Shown here piece after piece: positions 9,040 to 14,681 of a stretch of 15,339 nucleotides of DNA (the stretch's first letter is position 1; each line of letters opens with the position of its first letter). The DNA comes from Leclercia sp. UBA7405. Lineage in GTDB: Bacteria > Pseudomonadota > Gammaproteobacteria > Enterobacterales > Enterobacteriaceae. A model generated the notes under the pieces. That model was not told the DNA's origin and did no database searches. It worked only from the letters and a program-made list of their open reading frames with translations. Location of the stretch: contig DKMV01000061.1 in assembly GCA_002469605.1 (NCBI GenBank), positions 1-15,339 on the forward strand, given 5' to 3'. Both the position numbers and the translations under genes were made by a program.

Positions 9040-9606
9040 TTATGCTCCAGAGTCAGATGACGCTTTACCCAACATACGCGTCAGGGTGGCGTCTTTATCG
9101 ATAACGTGATGTTTGATGGCGGCAAGGCCATGCAGTACGGAAAGCGTAACAAGGCCCCAGGCCAGCCACAGGTGCAGGGTGCCGGCGAGATCCGCCTGGG
9201 CGCCGGCATCGGCAAGCAGGGCAGGTACGTCAAAGAGGCCAAAGACGCTGATGGGCTTACCGTCAGCGGTTGAGATCAGATAGCCGCTAATAAGAATGGC
9301 GAACAGCAGGGCGTAGAGGGTGATATGCGCGGCGGCGGCGCTCAGGCGCGTTAAGCGGCTCTGGGAGGCCAGTGCAGGCGGCACGGCGGAAATATGGTGC
9401 CAGATAATGCGGATAACCAGCCCCATCATCAGTAGAATACCGATGCTTTTATGCAGCTCGGGCGCCTGATGATACCAGCCATCATAATAGCTGAGGGTCA
9501 CCATCCAAAAACCAAGACCAAACATGGCATAGACCGCAACGGCCATTACCCAGTGTAATAATATGGAAATAACGCCATAGCGTGTCGGAGAATTACGTAA
9601 CTGCAT
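9040..9606 (-). CDS. yceJ: YceJ, cytochrome b561-type membrane protein
   Basis: 188 residues, the same length as E. coli YceJ and similar to CybB. Four hydrophobic helices lie at roughly residues 13-36, 53-70, 90-112 and 145-163. Haem-ligand candidates are H18 in LLHWVM, H52 in PELHKSIG and later histidines in LHLWLAWG and [12 protein letters not shown]. The family moves electrons between ubiquinol and other carriers through b haems; the substrate of YceJ is not known to me. It is the first gene of a two-gene unit with yceI. The ribosome site before the ATG is weak (GCGGTAC). Upstream is a very AT-rich spacer of about 255 bases up to yceO, which must hold the promoter. A Fur-like site lies about 115 bases ahead of the start. 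Confidence 0.95.
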   Translation of the reverse strand: MQLRNSPTRYGVISILLHWVMAVAVYAMFGLGFWMVTLSYYDGWYHQAPELHKSIGILLMMGLVIRIIWHHISAVPPALASQSRLTRLSAAAAHITLYALLFAILISGYLISTADGKPISVFGLFDVPALLADAGAQADLAGTLHLWLAWGLVTLSVLHGLAAIKHHVIDKDATLTRMLGKASSDSGA

Positions 9607-9721
9607 AGTCAGTACCGCAATAATAGTGGTGAGCGCTCAACATGACGCGCACGATTTATTATTGCAAATAATATTTCATAATATTAACAGTTATTTATTT
9701 TCTTTCAGTATCTTTGAACAA

Positions 9722-9736
9722 TGCGAATGATTTTCA
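9722..9736. promoter_or_regulatory. Fur-box-like sequence upstream of yceJ-yceI
   Basis: TGCGAATGATTTTCA matches the 7-1-7 Fur pattern TGATAATNATTATCA at 11 of 14 fixed positions. It lies in the spacer ahead of the yceJ-yceI unit, which encodes a haem protein. In AT-rich DNA such matches arise by chance, and I know of no Fur control of yceJ in E. coli. Confidence 0.3.
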
Positions 9737-9861
9737 TCAGGAGTTTAGTTAAAGGTTTACTCTGATGCTGGCGCCGGGCGAGGATGAGGCAGGTGAATGA
9801 TATTCAAATAATTTGCGCTGAAATTATAGTTATTTTTAGAAGTGTAAATCTGTGTCAGCCA

Positions 9862-9981
9862 TTATTGGGCATAAAAGAGAATATAAATCAGATCAAGAAT
9901 GGCCAGCAGTGCCACCATCGCGATATAGAGCATAAAATGTTCGCGAATATTATTAATCAGATATTGAACGAGACGACGCAC
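9862..9981 (-). CDS. yceO: YceO, tiny membrane protein of DUF2770 type
   Basis: A 39-residue frame starting with GTG, preceded by GGAG nine bases upstream (9991-9994). The protein begins MRRLVQYLINNIREHFMLY and ends LIYILFYAQ. It closely resembles E. coli YceO as I remember it, particularly YLINNIREH and LLAILDLIY, and sits in the same place between solA and yceJ. The N-terminus is basic (RR), followed by an amphipathic stretch and one hydrophobic helix over about residues 16-37, so a single-pass inner-membrane protein is expected. Function is unknown; a role in biofilm formation or stress has been suggested for the E. coli gene. An in-frame TAA ten codons before the GTG excludes a much longer protein. 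It is too short for usual ORF cut-offs. It lies 57 bases after the solA stop, beyond a hairpin. Confidence 0.85.
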   Translation of the reverse strand: MRRLVQYLINNIREHFMLYIAMVALLAILDLIYILFYAQ

Positions 9982-10006
9982 AGGGTTTTGCTCCAGGCTA
10001 AGTTAA

Positions 10007-10030
10007 TCGGGCTCCGGTGCCAGAGCCCGA
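10007..10030 (-). terminator. Hairpin after solA, possibly partial terminator
   Basis: TCGGGCTC and GAGCCCGA form a perfect 8-bp stem around an 8-base loop, starting nine bases after the solA stop. Reading from solA it is followed by TTAACTTAGCC, a poor T tract, then directly by the ribosome site of yceO. It may let part of the transcription through to yceO. Confidence 0.6.
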
Positions 10031-10038
10031 TCCGGTTA

Positions 10039-11154
10039 TCAATTAAAACGCGACAGGGAGAAGGGGGCCAGATCGAACGGCGGGGTAATATCCTGCGCAA
10101 ACTGCGCGGCGATTTCACCCAGCACGCTGGCAAACTTGAAGCCGTGACCGCTCAGACCGGTGATTAACAGCGTGTCACTGTGGCCTGGCAGGGTATCGAT
10201 AATAAAATCTTCATCCGGGGTGTTGTCGTAGGTGCAGGCCGCGCCGTGCAGCAGTCCGCCTACGCCCGGCAGGACATTACGCAGGAAGTTAAAGGCCTCG
10301 GAGCCATCTCCCGGCAGTGCGCCAAACGGCTTACGCTCCTGCGGGGTACTAATGAGCTGACCGCCGTTGTGCTTACCAATTTTTAGCTCATCGTTCTCGG
10401 CCGGGAAGCCGTAGAACTGATCGCCGTTGGGCAGCTCGCCGGTAAAGGCCGGGAAGCGGTTTTTTGTACTGTAGCGGCCATCCGCCTGGAACCAGGCAAA
10501 TACCTTACGCAGGGGTTGTACCGGCAGGCCGGGCACCAGATTTGCAACCCAGGTGCCAGCGCTCACAAGCAGACGACGGCCAGTGTAGAGGCCATCCGCG
10601 GTTTCGACGGCCACCCCTTCATCGGTGTGGGTGATGGCGCTCACCGGGCAGTTAAAGAGCTGTGCGCAGCCCGCCTCTTTAGCCAGCGCAATCCAGGTCT
10701 TGATCGCCAGCTCGCTACGTAATACTCCGGAACTCTCTTCAAACAGGCCGATGTACTCCTCCGGCACCGCGATCTCCGGCCAGCGTTTCATGATATCGGC
10801 GGCGCTAAGCTGCTCAACGTTGAGATTGAATTGCTGCGCGCTGCGGGCAACGTTACCAAGAAACGGAGAGTTGGCCGGCCCCAGGTTTATCACCCCGGTG
10901 CGTTCAAACACCGGCTCGCCGCTGATTTGCGCTAGCTCATCCCACAGCGTCTGAGCGCGGAGCACCAGCGGCACATAACGCTCCCCTTCGCCATAGGCGT
11001 GGCGCATAAGCCGCGTGTCGCCGTGATGGCTGCCTTCGGCATGGGGAGGCATATGGGCATCAATCATCAAAACGTTAAGCCCGTCGCGGGTTGCATAATA
11101 ACCCGCAGCGGCGCCGACGGAACCACTGCCAATAATGATCAGATCGTATTTCAT
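10039..11154 (-). CDS. solA: SolA, N-methyl-L-tryptophan oxidase (sarcosine-oxidase family)
   Basis: Cytoplasmic flavoenzyme that oxidatively demethylates N-methyltryptophan, giving tryptophan, formaldehyde and hydrogen peroxide; the natural role is uncertain. 371 residues (E. coli 372). The N-terminal FAD-binding fold starts [18 protein letters not shown] (G9, G11, G14). Other family blocks are [48 protein letters not shown] and KIGKHNGG. The covalent-FAD cysteine is C307 in [14 protein letters not shown], and [19 protein letters not shown] lies near the end. The start was chosen as in E. coli; the ribosome site is modest (AGAG). A possible -10 (TATAAG, 11206-11211) lies between the bssS terminator and the gene, so solA can be transcribed on its own. 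It is followed by a hairpin and yceO. Confidence 0.96.
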   Translation of the reverse strand: MKYDLIIIGSGSVGAAAGYYATRDGLNVLMIDAHMPPHAEGSHHGDTRLMRHAYGEGERYVPLVLRAQTLWDELAQISGEPVFERTGVINLGPANSPFLGNVARSAQQFNLNVEQLSAADIMKRWPEIAVPEEYIGLFEESSGVLRSELAIKTWIALAKEAGCAQLFNCPVSAITHTDEGVAVETADGLYTGRRLLVSAGTWVANLVPGLPVQPLRKVFAWFQADGRYSTKNRFPAFTGELPNGDQFYGFPAENDELKIGKHNGGQLISTPQERKPFGALPGDGSEAFNFLRNVLPGVGGLLHGAACTYDNTPDEDFIIDTLPGHSDTLLITGLSGHGFKFASVLGEIAAQFAQDITPPFDLAPFSLSRFN

Positions 11155-11220
11155 ATAAATCTCTTTACGCTGCACTTTTGTTAGCAGAGTAATTAACCTG
11201 GCAGGCTTATACAAGGGAGA

Positions 11221-11246
11221 AATAAATAAGGCACCCTGAGGTGCCT
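11221..11246 (-). terminator. Intrinsic terminator of bssS
   Basis: AGGCACC and GGTGCCT form a perfect 7-bp stem with a 4-base loop. On the minus strand they are followed by TTATTTATTTC, a T-rich tail. It lies 23 bases beyond the bssS stop. Confidence 0.85.
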
Positions 11247-11268
11247 GTTGAGTGGAACGAGGACGAAA

Positions 11269-11523
11269 TTAATGCCGTCGGTACTCATTTTCGTGATAAT
11301 CGCCCGATTCTATTTTTGCAATACCGGCTTCAAGAATAGAAATAAACTGGCGTGCGACATCGGTGGTTAACCACAGTGTCTGCCCAACCTCTGCTTCTTC
11401 GTGCTCAGGCTGATTCGGGGTCTGGTAGTGCAAACGCAGCATCAACGCGTCGTAGCTATCCACAGTGCTAATATCCCAGCCGACGAGTGGATGGGTCTGG
11501 ATGACTTCATTATTCTTTTCCAT
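11269..11523 (-). CDS. bssS: BssS (YceP), biofilm regulator
   Basis: 84 residues, equal in length and nearly identical to E. coli BssS in its first 35 and last 40 positions (NNEVIQTHPLVGWDIST; QTLWLTTDVARQFISILEAG). In E. coli it influences biofilm formation through indole and catabolite/AI-2 signalling; its biochemical activity is unknown. No membrane segment or known DNA-binding motif is visible, so a small soluble cytoplasmic protein is expected. Two ATG codons stand side by side. The second (11523) is preferred, because the GGGGG ribosome site is five bases from it but only two from the first, and because it gives the E. coli length. The gene has its own terminator and a 270-base upstream spacer with operator-like repeats. 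The middle (PNQPEHEEAE) is the only variable part. Confidence 0.95.
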   Translation of the reverse strand: MEKNNEVIQTHPLVGWDISTVDSYDALMLRLHYQTPNQPEHEEAEVGQTLWLTTDVARQFISILEAGIAKIESGDYHENEYRRH

Positions 11524-11579
11524 CATAACCCCCGTAATACGTGTTAGAAGACAACGACTTTGAGGTTCAATGCGTGTTT

Positions 11580-11622
11580 TTCTGAAGCAACTTCAGTATA
11601 TCAATAAATAGGGGTTCTGAAG
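11580..11622 (-). promoter_or_regulatory. Candidate bssS promoter overlapped by CTGAAG repeats
   Basis: On the minus strand TATACT (11595-11600, 5 of 6 for a -10) lies about 70 bases ahead of bssS, with no good -35. CTGAAG and CTTCAG (11582-11587 and 11591-11596) form a perfect inverted repeat with a 3-base spacer that overlaps this -10 and the expected start point. A third copy, in TTCTGAAG (11615-11622), repeats the left arm (11580-11587) exactly, 35 bases away. This arrangement looks like an operator, but I recognise no regulator for it. Confidence 0.4.
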
Positions 11623-11664
11623 GCAAAAAGAAACCGTAAGCGGTACAAAAAGGCCATTTTTAGG

Positions 11665-11678
11665 ATTGTTCGAACAAT
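11665..11678. repeat. 14-bp perfect palindrome in the bssS-dinI spacer
   Basis: ATTGTTCGAACAAT is self-complementary over all 14 bases with no spacer. It lies about 140 bases upstream of bssS and about 70 bases past the dinI terminator. The symmetry suits a dimeric DNA-binding protein; there is no T tract that would make it a terminator. Confidence 0.6.
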
Positions 11679-11744
11679 AAAGCAGCGTTGTGCGAGAAAA
11701 TAGAAAAAAAAGAGGCAGGGAAGGGAACTTTTAAAAACGGAACG

Positions 11745-11768
11745 AAAAAAAAGCCGGGGCGACCCGGC
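11745..11768 (-). terminator. Intrinsic terminator of dinI
   Basis: GCCGGG and CCCGGC form a GC-only 6-bp stem with a 4-base loop, followed on the minus strand by eight T. It lies 25 bases after the dinI stop. Confidence 0.92.
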
Positions 11769-11793
11769 AAAAAACCCAATAAGAGAACAAGAA

Positions 11794-12039
11794 TTAATCG
11801 GTAATAAACCAGTCGTCGGCGCTCTCCCAGGTCTCCTGGAGAATTTCGCTGATGCGATCTTTATCTTCTTTCGCACCGCCGATTACCGACAGGTGGTTGG
11901 CTGAAGCATAACGGACGGTAACGGCACCGTCGCGCTCGGGAAAAGTGGTATTAATACGACGGGATAACTCGCCTGCCAGCGCATCAAGCGCGCCAGCGGG
12001 CAGGGATGTGGTTCTGGCGATAGTGACTTCAATACGCAT
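11794..12039 (-). CDS. dinI: DinI, damage-inducible modulator of RecA
   Basis: 81 residues, the same length as E. coli DinI. This small SOS protein binds RecA filaments, stabilises them, and limits UmuD and LexA self-cleavage, tuning the SOS response. The start was placed at the ATG giving MRIEVTIARTTSLPAG, with a strong ribosome site (GAGGGGG) five bases ahead; the frame upstream to 12096 has no support. The conserved acidic C-terminal helix, KEDKDRISEILQETWESADDW, is the part known to mimic DNA and contact RecA. A LexA box overlaps the promoter, and the gene has its own terminator, so it forms a single-gene SOS unit between pyrC and bssS. Confidence 0.97.
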   Translation of the reverse strand: MRIEVTIARTTSLPAGALDALAGELSRRINTTFPERDGAVTVRYASANHLSVIGGAKEDKDRISEILQETWESADDWFITD

Positions 12040-12058
12040 AATGACCCCCTCTGTAATA

Positions 12059-12078
12059 TACTGGATATTTATACAGTT
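12059..12078 (-). promoter_or_regulatory. LexA (SOS) box of dinI
   Basis: On the minus strand AACTGTATAAATATCCAGTA has the CTG-N10-CAG core with an AT-rich centre typical of LexA sites. It covers the -10 box of dinI, so LexA binding would block RNA polymerase directly. Confidence 0.93.
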
Positions 12079-12096
12079 ATATTGTTGCAATGGCAA
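12068..12096 (-). promoter_or_regulatory. Sigma-70 promoter of dinI
   Basis: TTGCCA (-35, 5 of 6) is separated by exactly 17 bases from TATAAA (-10, 5 of 6), in a position fully overlapped by the LexA box at the -10. The -35 is also part of a small inverted repeat, TGTTGC/GCAACA (12083-12098), which might help end the pyrC transcript. No better terminator is visible between pyrC and dinI. Confidence 0.8.
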
Positions 12097-12113
12097 CAGG
12101 GGGCATCACTTTT

Positions 12114-13160
12114 TTAGCGTTTAACCGTCCAGTGCACGGTTTCACCAGCAAGGAAAGGGATCAGGGTGTCATCCGTCAGGGCAATCGACTCCGCTACCCG
12201 ACTCTCTTCGCGCACCAGCTCAACGAAGGATTCGTTAACCGGCAGGCCATAGAAGCGCGGGCCGTTGAGAGAGCAGAAGGCCTCAAAGTGGTGCAGGGCG
12301 TTCATCTCATCAAACACCTGGGCGTAGCTTGCCAGCGCCGTAGGGGCGTTAAAGCAGCCTGCACAACCGCAGCTGGCCTCTTTACGATGCCGGGCGTGGG
12401 GAGCCGAGTCGGTGCCGAGGAACACGCGGTCAAAACCGCTGGCCACCAGTTCGCGCAGCGCCTGCTGGTGGATATTACGTTTAAGGATCGGCAGGCAGTA
12501 GAGATGCGGACGCACGCCGCCAACCAGCATATGGTTGCGGTTAAACATCAGATGCTGCGGCGTAATGGTGGCGGCCAGACGTTCGTTGCCATCGCGCACA
12601 TACTCGGCGGCATCTTTGGTGGTGATATGTTCAAAGACCACCTTCAGGCCCGGCAGGCGCTGGCGCAATGGCTCCATCACCGTCTCAATAAAGCGCGCTT
12701 CGCGATCGAAAATATCGATTTCCGCATGGGTCACTGCGCCGTGGACCCGCAGGGGCATGCCCAGTTTTTCCATCCGCTCCAGCACCGGCATAATGGCATC
12801 GATACTGGTGACGCCATGGCTGGAGTTGGTGGTGGCGTTCGCCGGGTAGAGCTTGGCCGCCGTAAAGACCCCTTCGTTGAATCCGCGCTCAATCTCGTTT
12901 GGATCCAGGGTGTCGGTGAGATAGCAGGTCATCAGCGGGGTAAAGTCGTGCCCGGCGGGTACCGCGGCCATAATACGCTGACGATAGGCGATCGCGGCAT
13001 CGACGGTGGTGACTGGCGGAACCAGGTTAGGCATGACAATCGCGCGGCCGTAAATTTCGCTGGTATAAGGCACGACGGTATTGAGCATATCGCCATCGCG
13101 CAGATGGATATGCCAGTCGTCAGGGCGGCGGATTTTCAGAACCTGGGTATGTGCAGTCAT
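12114..13160 (-). CDS. pyrC: PyrC, dihydroorotase
   Basis: Zinc enzyme of pyrimidine synthesis that interconverts carbamoyl aspartate and dihydroorotate; homodimer in the cytoplasm. 348 residues, the same as E. coli. Metal and active-site residues are seen in order: HIHLRDGD (H17, H19), the carbamylated lysine in [16 protein letters not shown] (about K103), H140 in [11 protein letters not shown], the histidine of VFEHITTKD, and the aspartate of [12 protein letters not shown]. Cysteines in SCGCAGCF follow, as in E. coli. Oddity: the residue two after H140 is alanine (HGAV), where E. coli has glutamate (HGEV). The ribosome site GGAG is seven bases before the ATG and is part of a regulatory hairpin. 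Control by PurR and by CTP-dependent start-site choice, as known in E. coli and Salmonella, is visible in the upstream sequence. Confidence 0.98.
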   Translation of the reverse strand: MTAHTQVLKIRRPDDWHIHLRDGDMLNTVVPYTSEIYGRAIVMPNLVPPVTTVDAAIAYRQRIMAAVPAGHDFTPLMTCYLTDTLDPNEIERGFNEGVFTAAKLYPANATTNSSHGVTSIDAIMPVLERMEKLGMPLRVHGAVTHAEIDIFDREARFIETVMEPLRQRLPGLKVVFEHITTKDAAEYVRDGNERLAATITPQHLMFNRNHMLVGGVRPHLYCLPILKRNIHQQALRELVASGFDRVFLGTDSAPHARHRKEASCGCAGCFNAPTALASYAQVFDEMNALHHFEAFCSLNGPRFYGLPVNESFVELVREESRVAESIALTDDTLIPFLAGETVHWTVKR

Positions 13161-13167
13161 TGGTGTG

Positions 13168-13213
13168 CTCCGGCTTGGTGGGAATCAGTCGTGAAAGGCT
13201 GTTTTTTGCCGGA
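13168..13213 (-). promoter_or_regulatory. pyrC leader hairpin for CTP-dependent translational control
   Basis: On the minus strand TCCGGC at the expected transcript 5' end (13213-13208) can pair with GCCGGA (13174-13169). The latter holds the first bases of the GGAG ribosome site. Known pyrC control works this way: with ample CTP, transcripts begin at the C and form the hairpin, blocking translation; with low CTP they begin at a G further in and cannot. Here two C (13212, 13211) are followed by two G (13210, 13209), exactly the required start region. Confidence 0.85.
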
Positions 13214-13218
13214 CACAA

Positions 13219-13247
13219 AGGATAAGCGTAAACGTTTTCCTTTGCAC
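13219..13247 (-). promoter_or_regulatory. pyrC promoter
   Basis: TATCCT (-10, 13219-13224) is placed six to seven bases ahead of the CCGG start region. The -35 at 17 bases (GTGCAA, 13242-13247) is weak. The PurR box fills the spacer between the two. Confidence 0.75.
13226..13241. promoter_or_regulatory. PurR operator of pyrC
   Basis: GCGTAAACGTTTTCCT matches the PurR consensus ACGCAAACGTTTTCGT at 13 of 16 positions, with the central AAACGTTTTC intact. It lies between the -35 and -10 of the pyrC promoter. PurR control of pyrC is established in E. coli. Confidence 0.88.
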
Positions 13248-13257
13248 TCTTTTTGCG

Positions 13258-13280
13258 AAAAAAAGGCGCCGAAGCGCCTT
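13258..13280 (-). terminator. Intrinsic terminator of yceB
   Basis: AAGGCGC and GCGCCTT pair in a 7-bp stem with a stable TTCG tetraloop on the minus strand, followed by a run of T (seven in total including the stem end). It lies five bases after the yceB stop and directly upstream of the pyrC promoter. Confidence 0.93.
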
Positions 13281-13285
13281 AGGAA

Positions 13286-13846
13286 TCAGTCAGTGAACGG
13301 GATAATAATTTCGCCCGGCTTCACTTCTATGCCTTTGGCATATTTCTTCGCCAGCGCTTCACCCTGGCTCTTATCCTGGCTCAGGATATAGGCCGGCTGC
13401 TTATTGAAGTAGCTGCGCAGCGACTGGTTCAGGTAGGGCATCAGGGTTTGCAGCACCGGCTTCATCTTCTCCGGCGATACCACCGCATCGGCGATCTCCA
13501 TCTCCTGCAGATAGATCGCCCCCTCCTCTTTATTAAAGACCGGCAGGGCTTTGAGCTTCAGTTTGATATTGGCCTTCTGGCTGCCGAACAGGGAGTTCAT
13601 GTCCAGGCTGGCGTCGCCCGACAGCACCACTTTATTCGGTTCTTCGCGGCCAATCTGGCTGGCCAGATTGGTCAAAACAATATGCGCATCCGCCACGCCC
13701 GGTACGCCGATATCCTTAGCAAAATTATTGCGTTTCTCTAACGCCTGATTGATTTCCTGCTCACTAACGGTGTACTGAGTCAGCTGGTTACATCCGACCA
13801 GCAGGCCGCTCACGACGAGCGCAGCGGCAATAACGATTTTTTTCAT
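13286..13846 (-). CDS. yceB: YceB, DUF1439 lipoprotein
   Basis: 186 residues, the same as E. coli YceB. A type II signal peptide has the basic start MKK, a hydrophobic core and lipobox LLVGC, so Cys19 should carry the lipid; the next residue is Asn rather than Asp, which favours outer-membrane sorting. The mature part contains IGREEPNKVVLSGDASLD, MNSLFGSQKANIKLKLKALP and AKGIEVKPGEIIIPFTD. The DUF1439 fold is related to lipid-binding tubular domains, so a lipid-handling role is possible but unproven. The start was chosen at the ATG preceded by GAGGGA and matching the E. coli length; a longer reading from 13870 is unsupported. The gene stands between the grxB and yceB terminators and probably has its own promoter in 13847-13932, though I found no clear one. 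Confidence 0.95.
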   Translation of the reverse strand: MKKIVIAAALVVSGLLVGCNQLTQYTVSEQEINQALEKRNNFAKDIGVPGVADAHIVLTNLASQIGREEPNKVVLSGDASLDMNSLFGSQKANIKLKLKALPVFNKEEGAIYLQEMEIADAVVSPEKMKPVLQTLMPYLNQSLRSYFNKQPAYILSQDKSQGEALAKKYAKGIEVKPGEIIIPFTD

Positions 13847-13918
13847 GGGTTCCCTCAACGTAACGCCCAAAGCGTCTGACGCGCCAGTATGTCAGGCCGC
13901 CTTTGCTGAAACCAGCAG

Positions 13919-13960
13919 AAAAAACTGATAAACGCAGGCGGGTGGGGATACCCGCCTGCG
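13919..13960 (-). terminator. Intrinsic terminator of grxB
   Basis: CGCAGGCGGGT and ACCCGCCTGCG form a perfect 11-bp stem (13933-13943 and 13950-13960) with a 6-base loop, five bases after the grxB stop. On the minus strand it is followed by TTTATCAGTTTTTT. Confidence 0.88.
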
Positions 13961-13965
13961 AGGCC

Positions 13966-14613
13966 CTACAGGGCCTGGGAAGAGAGCAGATTTATCTGCG
14001 TCTGCTTGGCCATGTTGTCACGGTAATCGGCCACCCGCGTCGGCCAGGTGATACCGGCCACCAGGGTCAGGTTACGCAGCAGCGGGAAGAGCTGGATATC
14101 ATCTTCGGAGAGTTCGCCATTCACCGCGTTGGGTTTAACGATGAGTTTATCCAGCGCGCGCAGATCGTCGCTGATATTTTTCACCAGCCCGGCGGAGTGG
14201 GCCATGTGCTCCTCAAAGTTGCCGATAGCCGCCTCTTTCTTCGCCACGAAGTAGGCGCGGGCCTCCGGGGTGGAGAATTCATCGAAGGCGCCTTTGGCGA
14301 AGCGGGGGATAAGCAGGCGGTTAACATAGCCGTTTACCTTGCGTAACCACTCCGCAATGGCGGGGTTTTGCGCGCCGGTCAGCAGCGGCTGGCCGTCGAG
14401 CTTATCCACGTAGTGGACGATGTCCATGCTTTCCGGCAGATAGCGGCTGTCATCTTTTTGCAGGATCGGCGCCATTTTTTTACCAATCATCCGCGTCGGG
14501 GTCTCTTCGTCATCATTAAGCAGGGTGATGAGTTCGACGGGGATATTCTTCAGGCCAAAAATCATTCGGGCTTTAAGGCAGAACGGGCAGTGATCGTAAA
14601 TATAAAGTTTCAC
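13966..14613 (-). CDS. grxB: GrxB, glutaredoxin 2
   Basis: Glutathione-dependent thiol-disulfide oxidoreductase with a glutathione-transferase-like fold, abundant in stationary phase in E. coli. 215 residues, the same as E. coli. The start is a GTG giving MKLYIYDHCPFC, supported by a strong GGAGGAG (14618-14624) four bases ahead and by the E. coli length. ATG codons 8-10 codons upstream lack a ribosome site and would add non-family residues. A thioredoxin-like N-terminal domain carries the active site C9-P-F-C12; E. coli has CPYC. The cis-proline is kept in MAPILQKDDSRYLPESMD, where E. coli has VPIL. The all-helical C-terminal domain contains EWLRKVNGYVNRLLIPRFAK and ALDKLIVKPNAVNGELSEDDIQLFPLLRNLTLV. 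Confidence 0.96.
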   Translation of the reverse strand: MKLYIYDHCPFCLKARMIFGLKNIPVELITLLNDDEETPTRMIGKKMAPILQKDDSRYLPESMDIVHYVDKLDGQPLLTGAQNPAIAEWLRKVNGYVNRLLIPRFAKGAFDEFSTPEARAYFVAKKEAAIGNFEEHMAHSAGLVKNISDDLRALDKLIVKPNAVNGELSEDDIQLFPLLRNLTLVAGITWPTRVADYRDNMAKQTQINLLSSQAL

Positions 14614-14645
14614 GTTTCTCCTCCAGTTGTTGTCCATCAACATTG

Positions 14646-14674
14646 AGTATGGTGGAGAAAAAAGCCTGTTACAA
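14646..14674 (-). promoter_or_regulatory. Candidate promoter of grxB
   Basis: TTGTAA (-35, 4 of 6) is separated by 17 bases from CATACT (-10, 4 of 6). The -35 lies inside the loop of the mdtH terminator and the spacer contains its T tract, so promoter and terminator are interleaved in a 62-base gap. Confidence 0.5.
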
Positions 14675-14681
14675 ATCAGGC
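14658..14681 (-). terminator. Intrinsic terminator of mdtH
   Basis: GCCTG and CAGGC pair in a 5-bp stem with an 8-base loop, followed on the minus strand by six T. The left arm includes part of the mdtH stop codon, so ribosomes ending at the stop cover the hairpin. Short stem, hence moderate strength. Confidence 0.75.

Noticed and set aside
9784..10167. Plus-strand frame of 127 codons over the solA-yceJ spacer
   Set aside because: It covers yceO, a hairpin and the end of solA in antisense. No ribosome site and no similarity that I recognise; yceO on the other strand explains the conserved part.
12090..13391. Open frame of 433 codons on the plus strand across pyrC
   Set aside because: It lies opposite pyrC and runs through the dinI promoter, the PurR box and the yceB terminator. 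It is a shadow frame with no family signal.
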